Positions 25,323-35,602 of a DNA stretch of 64,000 nucleotides are shown here, piece by piece. The stretch's first letter is position 1, and each line of letters begins with the position of its first letter. Both the position numbers and the translations under genes were made by a program. Origin of the DNA: Ferruginibacter sp. (GTDB lineage Bacteria; Bacteroidota; Bacteroidia; Chitinophagales; Chitinophagaceae); contig JABFRP010000002.1 of assembly GCA_013141115.1 (NCBI GenBank), positions 1,228,647-1,292,646 of the forward strand, read 5' to 3'. The notes beneath the pieces were generated by a model. That model saw only the letters and a program-made list of their open reading frames with translations, searched no databases and was not told the origin of the DNA.

Positions 25323-28300
25323 ATGAGGAAGCTTTTGCTCATTTTATTAACTGCTTTTGTACTCTTCTTTACCTGTGAAGCTCAACAGGCAAACTTTTGG
25401 TATTTTGGTGATAAAGCAGGCCTTAATTTTAATACAACTCCACCCACCGCATTAACTAATAGCCAGATGTCGACAACAGAAGGTTGTTCTACAGTATCTG
25501 ACTCAACTGGCAATTTATTATTTTATACTGATGGTGTAACGGTATGGAATAAAAACCATCAGCCTATGCCAAACGGTACTGGTTTAATGGGACATGAATC
25601 CTCAACCCATTCATCAATTGTTATTCCTAAACCGGGCAGTGCTACGATCTATTATATTTTTACAGCTGATGCAGACGAACACTTATATGCTTATGGCTAT
25701 CGTTATTCTGAAGTGGATATGAGTTTAAATGGTGGCTTAGGAAATATTACTGCTGTAAAAAACATTCTACTCTATGCACCATGTACGGAAAAACTTACTG
25801 CAGCCAGCCACGCTAACGGTATTGATATATGGGTTATAACCAAAGAGCTTGGCAATCATACCTATCGTTCTTACAAAGTAACCTGCAATGGCGTTGACAA
25901 TAATCCAGTCCTTTCCACTGTAGCATCCATTTCGGGTAACACACTTGGTTATAGGTCGGGCTGCATTAAGGTATCTCCGGATGGAACAAAAATAGCCAGT
26001 GCCCGAGGATATGAAGGCAAGTGGGATCTTTTAAAATTTGATAATAATACAGGTGTTATTTCGGATAGAATCCTTATTCCACAGCCAGGTGCAATTACGA
26101 TTTATGGGGCAGAGTTTTCTCCAAATTCACAATTAGTTTACATAAACGGCACCTATACATATCAATATAAAGTGGCTATTCATGATTCCACTACAATAAT
26201 AAATAGCCGATACCAGGTTGATAGTGTTGCATTTCTTCATCCCGCAATCCAGTTAGGCCCGGATAATAAGCTATACAGCAATACATTTCCTAAAACCAGT
26301 GTTATTAACAATCCTAATCAATATGGGTCAGGTTGTGGTTACACCGAGCAAGCAATCTCATTAAGTGGCCGGAATGGTAAATATGGTTTGCCTACATTTT
26401 TCAGCAGATTAGTTACAAACTATAATGTTGATTATACTTACAGTTTTCAACCCGATTGCAGAACGATTGACTTTACTGGCAGCAGTAATGTACCCGGCCC
26501 TGTAACCTGGACATGGGATTTTGGTGATGGCAATACCGGCACCGGGCAAAATATTTCGCATGTATTTCCCACTACGCCCAACCAGTTTACCGTTACCTTA
26601 ACCATCAATAACGCCAATGTTTGTGGCGGTACTTCAACCAGAACTAAGCTGATAGTATTTAACCGTATTGCACCAACTGCTAAATTTGGTTTTACTACCA
26701 GTTGTAATAATTTATCCGTTGCTTTTCATGATTCATCAGCTATTGGCACGGGTGCACAGATAGTATCTTATTTATGGAATTTTGGTGATGGCAATACTTC
26801 CAATGCACAACATCCAATACATACTTATACTGTATTTGGCACTTACCCGGTTATGCTTACAGTAGTATCAAACGATCAGTGTAATTCAACTGATACTATT
26901 ACCAAAATTGTGAATGTTGCTGCAAAGCCTGCTGCAAGCTTTACTGTCACCAATACCTGTTATACCAATCCTTTTAGTTTTACCAACAACTCTACCTTAG
27001 CTGCCGGTGCAATTACCAACTGGTATTGGAACTTTGGTGATGGCAATACTTCTGCATTGCAAATACCAGTGCACACTTACAGCAGTTTTGGAACTTATAC
27101 TGTAAAACTGGTTGCTACCAGCGAATTCAATTGTATCTCAGATACTTTCTCTTTACCTGTAGTTGCAGGAGCAAAGCCGCAGGTAAATTTTACTTTGCCT
27201 GCGGTTTGCCTTTTAGATGCTTATGCTAATTTTACTAATAACACAACCGTTGCAGATACCAGTACATTAAGTTACCTATGGAATTTTGGCGATCCTAATG
27301 CAACAACTCCAAACCCCAACACTTCTATTTTACAAAACCCCACACACCAGTACAGTGTAGCCGCCGTGTATAATGTTAAACTTGTAACCACTACTTATTT
27401 GGGTTGTAAGGATAGTGTTACAAAGTCTTTTACAGTAAACGGTGCGGTACCAAAAGCCAACTTTATTGTTAGTAATGCTTCAACTTTATGCAGCAATACC
27501 GATGTAACTATTAAAGACAGTTCTTATGTTGATTTTGGTAATATTACCCTGTTAAAAATATATTGGGGCGATGGTGATTCTACCATCGATAATAACCCGG
27601 GCCAGGTACCCAATGGTAATTTGTATAATCATCGTTATACAAATTTTTCTACCCCTGCTTTTAAAACCTTTACTATACAAATGCACAGTTACTCAGGTGG
27701 GGTATGTGTTGACATAAGATCAAAAATCATTACTGTAAATGCTTCACCTGAAATTTTATTTAACGCCATCCCCGAAGTATGCAATGAATCGCTGCCTTTT
27801 AATATTACCCAGGCCAGCGAAGTTTGGGGGCTTGCCGGTAATGGTTTTTATTCAGGCACTGGTATAACAAATGGCCCTGCAGGAACATTTAACCCTGCAT
27901 TGGTCAGCGCAGGCTCATATTTAATTACGTATAGTTATATCAGCAATTTTGGTTGCCGTGCCGACAGTACTAAACTTATTACTGTAAACCCAACACCGCA
28001 GGCTGCATTCAGTTTTACGCATGGTTGCTTGCCTGATGCCAGCATACAATTTACCAGTGCAGCAACCTTGCCCGGTGGTAACGGTAATGCTTTACAACAT
28101 GTATGGAATTTTGGAGACCCATTAGCAGGTACAGGAAACCCTAATACTTCTAACGCAATCAATCCTTCACATATTTATCACTCCCAGGATTCTTTTGCTG
28201 TTAGCTTACAAACAATTTCCGCAAAGGGTTGTATGCACGATACCATTATTAAACTCTATCAAAACATTGATATTTTTCCGCAACCCATTGCCCGATTTAA

Positions 28301-29294
28301 AATAGATAGCTTAAAACCTATTTGTGCAGGCAGCCCGGTTTATTTTATTAACCAAAGTAACGGAAGCGGGCAACCCATAACACAATATCAATGGAATTTT
28401 GGTGATGGTAATTCATCTGTTGCACAAAGCCCTAATCATACTTACAGTACTTATGGTAAATATGCGGTATCGCTTTGGTTGCAGAATGATAAAGGCTGCA
28501 GGTCGGCTACGCTTACAGATACAGCCATTGTTCACTCTACGCCGGTTGCCAATTTTAGTTACGACAGCGCCTGCTTTGGCAAACCCGTACAATTTACCGA
28601 CATAAGCACCAATAGCTTAGGTACTGTATCTGCCTGGAACTGGAATATGGGTAATGGTAATATCACTGCATTACAAAACCCGGTGACAACTTACTTAAGT
28701 TACTTACCATTTACAGTTACCCTAAAAGTTGCTACCCAAAATGGCTGCACGTCGGCAATAGTAGCTAAAACCATTAGTATACAAAAAGTGAATGTTTCTG
28801 CGGGCAGAGATACTTCTATTGCCAAAAACCAACCTTTACAATTGCAGGCTACCGGTGCCAGCAATTATACCTGGACGCCGGCAACAGGATTAAATAATAA
28901 TGCCATTGCTAACCCAATAGCTATTTTAAATAATAGTTACCAAACTTATTATTTAAAGGGTGTTACTACAGAAGGTTGCCAGGGATTTGACACCATTAAC
29001 ATTAAAGTTTTTACCCGGGCAGATATTTATGTGCCCAATGCGTTTACACCCAATGCTGATGGAGTAAATGATTATTTACAGCCGATTTGTATTGGCATAA
29101 AACAATTAAATTATTTTACTTTATTTGATCGCTGGGGCAATATTGTATTTACCACAAAAAACTTTTTTGATAAATGGGATGCCACTTTAGGAGGTAAAAA
29201 AGTACCTAATGGTAATTTTGTTTGGATTGCTGAGGCTGTTACTTATGATGGACAATTAATACAGCGAAAAGGATCGGTGATGGTTATAAGGTAA
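25323..29294 (+). CDS. Large PKD-repeat surface protein with type IX (type B) sorting domain
   Basis: A 1323-aa secreted protein. Signal peptide at residues 1-21 (MRKLLLILLTAFVLFFTCEA). Residues about 22-370 form a beta-propeller-like domain (NFWYFGDKAGLNF, LLFYTDGVTVWNK, SPDGTKIASARG). Then about eight PKD repeats follow, each with a WxFGDGN core, the last being a WNMGNGN variant. The C-terminus (VPNAFTPNADGVNDYLQP to the end) is the gliding-motility-associated type B sorting domain. It would be secreted by the host type IX system and stay at the surface as an adhesin or scaffold. ATG 25323 is chosen because the signal peptide starts there. Confidence 0.9.
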   Translation: MRKLLLILLTAFVLFFTCEAQQANFWYFGDKAGLNFNTTPPTALTNSQMSTTEGCSTVSDSTGNLLFYTDGVTVWNKNHQPMPNGTGLMGHESSTHSSIVIPKPGSATIYYIFTADADEHLYAYGYRYSEVDMSLNGGLGNITAVKNILLYAPCTEKLTAASHANGIDIWVITKELGNHTYRSYKVTCNGVDNNPVLSTVASISGNTLGYRSGCIKVSPDGTKIASARGYEGKWDLLKFDNNTGVISDRILIPQPGAITIYGAEFSPNSQLVYINGTYTYQYKVAIHDSTTIINSRYQVDSVAFLHPAIQLGPDNKLYSNTFPKTSVINNPNQYGSGCGYTEQAISLSGRNGKYGLPTFFSRLVTNYNVDYTYSFQPDCRTIDFTGSSNVPGPVTWTWDFGDGNTGTGQNISHVFPTTPNQFTVTLTINNANVCGGTSTRTKLIVFNRIAPTAKFGFTTSCNNLSVAFHDSSAIGTGAQIVSYLWNFGDGNTSNAQHPIHTYTVFGTYPVMLTVVSNDQCNSTDTITKIVNVAAKPAASFTVTNTCYTNPFSFTNNSTLAAGAITNWYWNFGDGNTSALQIPVHTYSSFGTYTVKLVATSEFNCISDTFSLPVVAGAKPQVNFTLPAVCLLDAYANFTNNTTVADTSTLSYLWNFGDPNATTPNPNTSILQNPTHQYSVAAVYNVKLVTTTYLGCKDSVTKSFTVNGAVPKANFIVSNASTLCSNTDVTIKDSSYVDFGNITLLKIYWGDGDSTIDNNPGQVPNGNLYNHRYTNFSTPAFKTFTIQMHSYSGGVCVDIRSKIITVNASPEILFNAIPEVCNESLPFNITQASEVWGLAGNGFYSGTGITNGPAGTFNPALVSAGSYLITYSYISNFGCRADSTKLITVNPTPQAAFSFTHGCLPDASIQFTSAATLPGGNGNALQHVWNFGDPLAGTGNPNTSNAINPSHIYHSQDSFAVSLQTISAKGCMHDTIIKLYQNIDIFPQPIARFKIDSLKPICAGSPVYFINQSNGSGQPITQYQWNFGDGNSSVAQSPNHTYSTYGKYAVSLWLQNDKGCRSATLTDTAIVHSTPVANFSYDSACFGKPVQFTDISTNSLGTVSAWNWNMGNGNITALQNPVTTYLSYLPFTVTLKVATQNGCTSAIVAKTISIQKVNVSAGRDTSIAKNQPLQLQATGASNYTWTPATGLNNNAIANPIAILNNSYQTYYLKGVTTEGCQGFDTINIKVFTRADIYVPNAFTPNADGVNDYLQPICIGIKQLNYFTLFDRWGNIVFTTKNFFDKWDATLGGKKVPNGNFVWIAEAVTYDGQLIQRKGSVMVIR

Positions 29295-29451
29295 AGGTTT
29301 TTATTCTTACCTGTTTAAAAACAAATTCTCGCTAAATATGATGATTTACTTTCCCTTATGTTTCCTATACTGATTAATGACAGACTATATAAATCAATAA
29401 TTAAGGTTAATGCTTTTTGTACCAAACTGAATTAAATCGGTTGAATCTGTT

Positions 29452-29864
29452 CTAGTACTGACCATTGCCCCGCTGCAGATAATATCCCACGGGAAATACA
29501 GAATTTGGTACTTCGTAAAGCGTATAAAGGTTAAGTAGTTTATCTGGTGCATCAGCTTTATCTCTTACTATATTCCTTTATGTTGGAGAATACCCGTTAG
29601 CAGCATAATAATCGCCACTCGCACTTGTAGCAATGGAATCAAGCGGAAGATAAGTGCCTGCTTTGTGTACCGTAACATTTACATTAGATGGCCTTGCCAA
29701 ATAAACCGTATCTGTTCTATCAATACTTTGGGTATTTGCTATAAAAATCGTGTATGAGCATTTGTGGTGGTGGATTTTTTACAACTGATAAATATGGTTG
29801 CAGTAAATAGGAATGTAAGATTTTCTTTTATGTTTTGTATGATAACTTTATTTTGAAAAAGCAT
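29452..29864 (-). pseudogene. Decayed lipoprotein gene
   Basis: From ATG 29862-29864 the minus strand encodes a lipoprotein-like start (TFLFTATIFISCKKSTTT) that hits a stop after 41 codons. One frame over, the reading continues as a beta-rich domain (DTVYLARPSNVNVTVHKAGT, SIATSASGDYYAANGYSP). Another stop or frameshift follows, then VRDKADAPDKLLNLYTLYEV up to the stop near 29452. The pieces keep sense in the same direction, so this is a broken gene. Its intact function is unknown. Confidence 0.65.
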
Positions 29865-30205
29865 AAATATTTTTGTGCTACCAACTTTTCTGCTGTTTGT
29901 TTCACGACATTTTATTCGTCAATTTATTAAGCTATTAAACAGAAATTAAATACTTCAAATCATTTATAACACACTAAGCGGCGAAAATTTGTATAATTTG
30001 TTACCATAGCTATTTTAATTTTTCTACTCTATTACTTTACATAACATTCGGCAGCGGTAAGTAAAAAAAGGTTTGAGATTCTTTTCGTTTGAATTCGTTT
30101 ACAATCGCCTGAATTTTTACATGCACTTTTAACTTATCACTCACTAATAGGCCTTATGAACAAAGCAATATAAGCCAATATACGAAACATTAGCTGAAAT
30201 TTTAC
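29865..30205. other. AT-rich gene-free stretch
   Basis: No coding frame, RNA gene or clear repeat is seen here. It separates the decayed lipoprotein gene from the genes downstream of the RHS protein. Confidence 0.4.
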
Positions 30206-30598
30206 TTATTGAATTTTGTCTTGAATGACTTCTTCATCCATTATTCTTTTAAAGATAAAACTGCTTTTTAATTTGTGATTTTGTTTATCTACAACAAGAC
30301 TTAATTGAAGAATATTTCTATCAATAAACTTTACTATATTCCTTTCAATATTATTTTGTTCCCATGTAATTAAAAGAGTATTATTTTTAAAAACCCATTT
30401 TCCTTTTCGAAGCTGTTTTTCAAATATAATATTATTATTTAGCCCTGTATGCATTGATACCCCTCCATCTTGGTCAAAAAAAAGAGATTTCGCTTGTGTA
30501 GAATCACTCCAGTACCAAGCCCCAACAATTGAATATTTTTGTGCCAAAGAACATTGAATTAGAAATGTAAATAGCGTAATTATAAATAACTTTTTCAT
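30206..30598 (-). CDS. Small secreted lipocalin-like protein
   Basis: A 130-aa protein with a signal peptide (residues 1-19, LFIITLFTFLIQCSLAQ). A short beta-rich domain opens SIVGAWYWSDS and contains KGKWVFKNNTLLITW, the pattern of small lipocalin-like proteins of Bacteroidota. It stands behind the RHS operon on the same strand with an 87-bp gap to the 83-aa gene. It may be part of the immunity or accessory set of the RHS locus, or an unrelated envelope protein. Confidence 0.5.
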   Translation of the reverse strand: MKKLFIITLFTFLIQCSLAQKYSIVGAWYWSDSTQAKSLFFDQDGGVSMHTGLNNNIIFEKQLRKGKWVFKNNTLLITWEQNNIERNIVKFIDRNILQLSLVVDKQNHKLKSSFIFKRIMDEEVIQDKIQ

Positions 30599-30685
30599 TT
30601 TCTACTGCAATTTATTGTTTTTGGCTGTTGTGAAATTATAAAATAATTTTAATTTGAACGCTAATACTTACAAGTAAGTTCAAAC

Positions 30686-30937
30686 TCATTTAAAACAATA
30701 AACAATTATTAATACTAAGGCAAGTATGATATTATGTAATTGAATATAGTTGGATATTTTTTTAAGTTTATCATACTCAGGACTAACTGGCTTCTTATAA
30801 AACCAAAGGGTTACAAAAGAAAATCCTCCAGGTCCACCTAATTCATAATTATTTTTATTAGCGATATATGTGTAAAGGTAAGATTTGCAAATTATTGACA
30901 CTGTCAAATAAATTTTCATAAAAACTAAAACCCCCAT
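30686..30937 (-). CDS. Small membrane protein, possible immunity protein of the RHS locus
   Basis: An 83-aa protein with two hydrophobic segments (about 3-25 and 64-81, IILALVLIIVYCF) around a polar loop (NNYELGGPGGFSFVTLW). The start is only 3 bp after the RHS stop codon, on the same strand. That position is where polymorphic-toxin systems keep the gene protecting against the C-terminal toxin, and small membrane proteins are common in that role. Function is inferred from position only. Met7 (30919) is an alternative start. Confidence 0.5.
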   Translation of the reverse strand: MGVLVFMKIYLTVSIICKSYLYTYIANKNNYELGGPGGFSFVTLWFYKKPVSPEYDKLKKISNYIQLHNIILALVLIIVYCFK

Positions 30938-30940
30938 AGA

Positions 30941-33900
30941 CTAAAATGTTTTATTAGGAATATAAGTTTCTTTAAATAAAGAGACATTCGCCTCTGCTTT
31001 AATACCTAAAAAAAACGAACGGTAAAAAGAATAACCAAATTTAACGTCCAAAGTCCTAGCGCCATTACTATTATCTGTACGCTCAAAGCTAAATCCATAT
31101 AAAGTAAATGATTTTTTTGTTATTTGGTTCACTTCCCCAGTGGGTAATTTTTCTGTTTGAGATTCCCAACTAACACCATGCAGCCCATAATTCGCATCTA
31201 GATTTCCGTTAGATGAGGTAATAACTCCTTTATTATTTTTTCCGAGTAGTGTTGTTGTCATGTTGCCTCCATCAATTATGTTTCCTTCATAACCAATTCC
31301 AACTAAATCGCCACCCAAACCATTCATTCCACCACCTCCTTTTCCTATCTTATTGGAAGAAAGTCCGGTTCCCAAGGTAATTGCGGTGCTTGCTTTAACA
31401 TCAAAGCTTGAAGATTCAAATGTTCCTACTCCAGTTATTATATCTGTACCTCCTTTAGTTGTTAACACTTCTCCGAGTCCATATGTTTTGCCTTGTGTTG
31501 TTACAGATCCGTTGGAATTTAATGAATAACTTTGCAGCACTTGCTTTTTTCCATAATATTCAGTGTAAGAATTGACTGTTAAACTCTGAGCTACATATGT
31601 ATATCCATTAACCGGTTGATTTGAATTTAGCCACTCGTAACCTCCACTTTTATTTTTATACCAGTCTGTTGGAGCCATTCCATCTGGATCAATATACATA
31701 ATGGGGTTATCAAAAGCATAATTGTAAGGTGAGAACCTCGGCATCTTATCGCCAAAAGGATCCGATGTATGCCACCTTCCGATTTGCTGGTCATACATTC
31801 TTGCGCCATAATCATACCATTCTAATCCACTGCCATCCGTAAACTCACTATTTTGCATTTCTTTACCATTATACTTGTAGTTATTCTGCAATTTACCACT
31901 TCCACTGGTACTGATAGGGTGCATTAATAATCCAAAAGGGTAGTAATGGTTTTCTTCCATCACCGGCCCCTCATTGGTAATAATTACTAGGTTATCAAAA
32001 TATACAGTGCCAGCATTTAAATCGGCTGTGGGTTGTTCTTCATTGCTAATATACACTAAAATATAACCTGCTTTTGTAGCTTCTATATCATTTTGGGCCA
32101 GGTTTTTCCATTCGGGGTTTTTAGCATCTATTTCTCCAACACGTAAAGCACCTCCTTTAATAAATTGCATAGCGGTATCCATCAGCACATAATTTAAATA
32201 TGCTTTTGGCCTGTTGGCCATTGCTTTGTCGTTGTCGTTATCTGTATCAGTAAAATTTCGTAAAGCATTGTTGCTGCTATAAGGGCTTGGGGTAAGGTTT
32301 TGTTGTATTGTGCCTCCGCCTCCAGCTTTACCACCTGCAATAGTTGTAGTACCTGTACCTAAAATACCGGTTAATAAGTTCTTTAAAATATCTTCTCTTA
32401 CATTTTTGCCTTCTGTTTTAGTGGTCTGCTGGCGGTAATAATATTGCACGGCTATATTAAATTTATCGCCTGCTCCTACTTTTAAAATTTTGTAAGGCAC
32501 TTTGCCATTACTGCTGACTGGTTTTAGTAAAGCACACTTTTTATTATCCGGGTCTTTATCCTGTAACTCCACCGGTAAAGGGCTGCGTACCGGTGCCAGT
32601 ACATCTTCGCCAAATAATTCTTTTTCCATTGCAATAGCATCCCTAGTAATTTTTTGTGTAGGCTTATCCTCAAAAGTTGCCAGGTATGGCCGCAATGGGC
32701 TGGGCGTACTTTCTTCTGTTAACACCATACGGGTATTACCCAAATGGTCTTTAACGAACCAATCATATTTATATTCCAATGTGCCGTTTGGTTGCATGGC
32801 ATGACGCACTCTGCCCTCTTCGGTTGCAATTTGAAATGCGTCACCATTTATTTTATACGTGTACATAAAACCGTTTACATAACAGGTTCTTACTACGGTT
32901 TGGTTGGGCGTGGTGGTAAGGTCGGTAACTTCTTTTCTAAGTTTATTGCCCAGTGCATCGTAAACAAATTTAATGTAGCCTTTGTCTGCGTTAGCTTTAT
33001 CATTAAGTATTGCTATAAATTCGGGTAGGTTAAGGTAATTGTAATTTATTGCCGGTGCATTAGGGTTGTAGCCAAAAGTAGCAATGCCTTTATTAAGATC
33101 TTTGGTTAAATTTCCGTTGTCGTCATAATAGTAATCTTGTGTAGTGTTACCTATATTTTTGTTTTCTTTAAAATCTCCCATTGTAGAGGCATAATTATTT
33201 ACCACATCGTGTACTGCCATTAAACGATTGCTATTGCCCCCATTAAAATAGCTGTACTGCAACCCATCAAGTTGCTGCACTATTGTACCATTTACCCCCA
33301 TTTGGTTCATTGATAGTATGTTTCCATTTTCGTCGTAGCGCATAGCTCCATTATCATCTCCGCCTACGCTAAAATCCTTTTCTAAATTTGACCAAAAATT
33401 TTTATACTCCGTAAAGTCTGCTTTTTTTAGCCTGTTAGTATTGTCGTAAGTATAGTCGTATTTTCTTTTAATACCTGCACCTGAGGGAATTGGAAACCAG
33501 GTTCCTAAAGCATCTCTGCCTGCCTTACCAGCACTTGCCCAAACCATTGAGCCAATGTTTCCATTTAATTGCGGAGTTGGTAAAGTACCGCCAGATGCTA
33601 AAGTATTATATGCCAGCTCATAACCAAAATAACGTTGGTTGGTTGGCAAAATATTATCGTTCAGGTAATTCATATTTACGCCCCTGATCCAACCACGAAT
33701 ATTATAGGTGTAATCTTGCTTATTTTCGCAAATAGTACCAGTACCTGTTGTTTTAATTTTAAGCCTTCCCAGCTTATCGTACTCGTTAGTTACAAGTAAT
33801 TTATTTGCAACAGTGCTGTTAACCCCTTTGTAAATCTGTATTACTTTCCCTTCTAAATCAAGCACATTTTTAGTAACCACCGAAAAATCACCACCGCCCC

Positions 33901-35557
33901 AAGGCCCTATAATTTCCTGATTACCTAATACTTTACCCACAAAATCAAACTGGGTAGTTGTAAGATTTACCGGATAATCCCACGGTGTTGAATATACACC
34001 CCAGTTTAAACTTTGTTTTACAGTCTGTAATTGCCTATATTCCTTATCGTAGTAGTTAATAGTAAATAAGTAAGGGTTGTTGTTTAGCAGAGCTGTTGCA
34101 TCAAGTATTTTAGCCTTGGTTGCGGTTAACTTACCAACAATGGTATTGTTAAGGGTGGCATCTGCCGGATAATCGCCAGAAGTTGTTGCTACCCCTGCCG
34201 GGTAAGGCAAACTATGGCCCGGATAAAAACTTGTATATCCAACCGAAGCTAATGAGTTTTGATAATTATCGTAAAAATTTAAAGTTAGAATATCCAGGCT
34301 TGCAATATTTACAAAATTGGGCTTACCACTAATTACAAAATTATCACCTAGCATTGCAATCGTTTCCTCGGGGATATTAAAATTATCACCATCTACAAAA
34401 CCCTGTAATACTGATCGGGTATCATTTGAAGGCCAAAATGCCGTTGCAATTGGTCTATTCAAAAAATCATAAATAGTCATTAACCATTTTTGCTGTGTAA
34501 GCATATTAGCATCTTGTGTAAACACCAGCCTGTCACGTCTGTCGTACACCATATTAACTGGTTTTGCGCCTGGTACATGCTTGGTAAACAATCTACCCCG
34601 GTCATCGTACTCATACCAAAAACATAATTCGTCAATTATGGGCTGCGTTAACACCCAGCTATTATTACGTAAATATTCTGTTGCTTTGGGAGGTAGTACA
34701 TAGCGCAACCTGTTTAATTCATCATATACATAATAAGTGCAAAGCCAGCCAACGTGTGGGTCACCAATTCCTGGTGTGTTGGCAAGTTGAACCTTCTTTA
34801 AAATAGTATTACCGCTTTTGTCCTTGTATTCTTCAACCTGTTTCCCGTGTTCGTCAAAAGTTTTTGTTTTAACCAGATCACCTAACTGGTAGGTATATGA
34901 AGAGATTACAGGAATTACCGTGCTTAATGAATAATTCAAATCCCATGTTTTTACATTATCCCCGGCAGAAGGATCATATATTTTAACTTCATTCTTAATA
35001 GAAACTTCCGCACTACCTGTTCCTATCGTGCCCGCCCATGCGTTACCTGGAGCAAATGTTTGAATTACCCTGTTTAGTGGTGAGGATTCGTAAACATTTA
35101 TGCCAAAGGGATTATTATCTGGCAAATCATTGGGCAAAGTAGCTGCATTATTATTTTGATAAAAAGATAATTGCTCCGTTTCCCAATTACTTCTAAAAGC
35201 CCCTAAACTCCCCGGGATTGTTGCATACGGCAGATAAGCTTTTATTTCTCTTCCCAAATCGTCGTATTTTTTGGGCAGAACTATATCTACCCCCATTTCT
35301 TTGGCATTTAATAAAACCGTCTGGGTGTTTCTACCCAAGCCATCCAAATATTCTACTTTAACTACTTTAGATTGCAGAGGAACACCTTGCGCCGAAGCAA
35401 CAGTTTTTACACCTGGTTTTTTAAGTTCTACTGTAGTTACATAATTTTTATCATTAGAAATTTGTGCCTTGCTATTTACAGTACACCACAACGATGCAAC
35501 TAAAAAAAAGAAGCAAGTCTTAGCCTGTTTGTGTTTATTAAAAAGATGCATCTTCAA
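30941..35557 (-). CDS. RHS/YD-repeat protein with variable C-terminal domain
   Basis: A 1538-aa secreted protein. Signal peptide at about 8-32 ([20 protein letters not shown]). An N-terminal DUF6443-like domain follows, with [18 protein letters not shown], then many YD repeats ([31 protein letters not shown]). The RHS-associated core lies at about 1230-1300 and ends [10 protein letters not shown]. The last ~240 residues are Gly/Ser/Thr-rich with an aromatic beta-rich end ([20 protein letters not shown]) and match no toxin I recognise. It is third in the operon after the outer-membrane protein and the 1414-aa protein, and a small membrane gene follows. A polymorphic toxin or surface toxin carrier is likely. 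Confidence 0.85.
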   Translation of the reverse strand: MKMHLFNKHKQAKTCFFFLVASLWCTVNSKAQISNDKNYVTTVELKKPGVKTVASAQGVPLQSKVVKVEYLDGLGRNTQTVLLNAKEMGVDIVLPKKYDDLGREIKAYLPYATIPGSLGAFRSNWETEQLSFYQNNNAATLPNDLPDNNPFGINVYESSPLNRVIQTFAPGNAWAGTIGTGSAEVSIKNEVKIYDPSAGDNVKTWDLNYSLSTVIPVISSYTYQLGDLVKTKTFDEHGKQVEEYKDKSGNTILKKVQLANTPGIGDPHVGWLCTYYVYDELNRLRYVLPPKATEYLRNNSWVLTQPIIDELCFWYEYDDRGRLFTKHVPGAKPVNMVYDRRDRLVFTQDANMLTQQKWLMTIYDFLNRPIATAFWPSNDTRSVLQGFVDGDNFNIPEETIAMLGDNFVISGKPNFVNIASLDILTLNFYDNYQNSLASVGYTSFYPGHSLPYPAGVATTSGDYPADATLNNTIVGKLTATKAKILDATALLNNNPYLFTINYYDKEYRQLQTVKQSLNWGVYSTPWDYPVNLTTTQFDFVGKVLGNQEIIGPWGGGDFSVVTKNVLDLEGKVIQIYKGVNSTVANKLLVTNEYDKLGRLKIKTTGTGTICENKQDYTYNIRGWIRGVNMNYLNDNILPTNQRYFGYELAYNTLASGGTLPTPQLNGNIGSMVWASAGKAGRDALGTWFPIPSGAGIKRKYDYTYDNTNRLKKADFTEYKNFWSNLEKDFSVGGDDNGAMRYDENGNILSMNQMGVNGTIVQQLDGLQYSYFNGGNSNRLMAVHDVVNNYASTMGDFKENKNIGNTTQDYYYDDNGNLTKDLNKGIATFGYNPNAPAINYNYLNLPEFIAILNDKANADKGYIKFVYDALGNKLRKEVTDLTTTPNQTVVRTCYVNGFMYTYKINGDAFQIATEEGRVRHAMQPNGTLEYKYDWFVKDHLGNTRMVLTEESTPSPLRPYLATFEDKPTQKITRDAIAMEKELFGEDVLAPVRSPLPVELQDKDPDNKKCALLKPVSSNGKVPYKILKVGAGDKFNIAVQYYYRQQTTKTEGKNVREDILKNLLTGILGTGTTTIAGGKAGGGGTIQQNLTPSPYSSNNALRNFTDTDNDNDKAMANRPKAYLNYVLMDTAMQFIKGGALRVGEIDAKNPEWKNLAQNDIEATKAGYILVYISNEEQPTADLNAGTVYFDNLVIITNEGPVMEENHYYPFGLLMHPISTSGSGKLQNNYKYNGKEMQNSEFTDGSGLEWYDYGARMYDQQIGRWHTSDPFGDKMPRFSPYNYAFDNPIMYIDPDGMAPTDWYKNKSGGYEWLNSNQPVNGYTYVAQSLTVNSYTEYYGKKQVLQSYSLNSNGSVTTQGKTYGLGEVLTTKGGTDIITGVGTFESSSFDVKASTAITLGTGLSSNKIGKGGGGMNGLGGDLVGIGYEGNIIDGGNMTTTLLGKNNKGVITSSNGNLDANYGLHGVSWESQTEKLPTGEVNQITKKSFTLYGFSFERTDNSNGARTLDVKFGYSFYRSFFLGIKAEANVSLFKETYIPNKTF

Positions 35558-35602
35558 TTAATTTATTTTATGAATTAAATGCTTAGTTTTTGTTTTTAAC
35601 TA

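Noticed and set aside
25323-29294. Chromosomal origin of the PKD adhesin gene
   Set aside because: It could be read as chromosomal because of its type IX sorting signal, but it lies inside the 45-bp att repeats with no other boundary between, so it is taken as element cargo.
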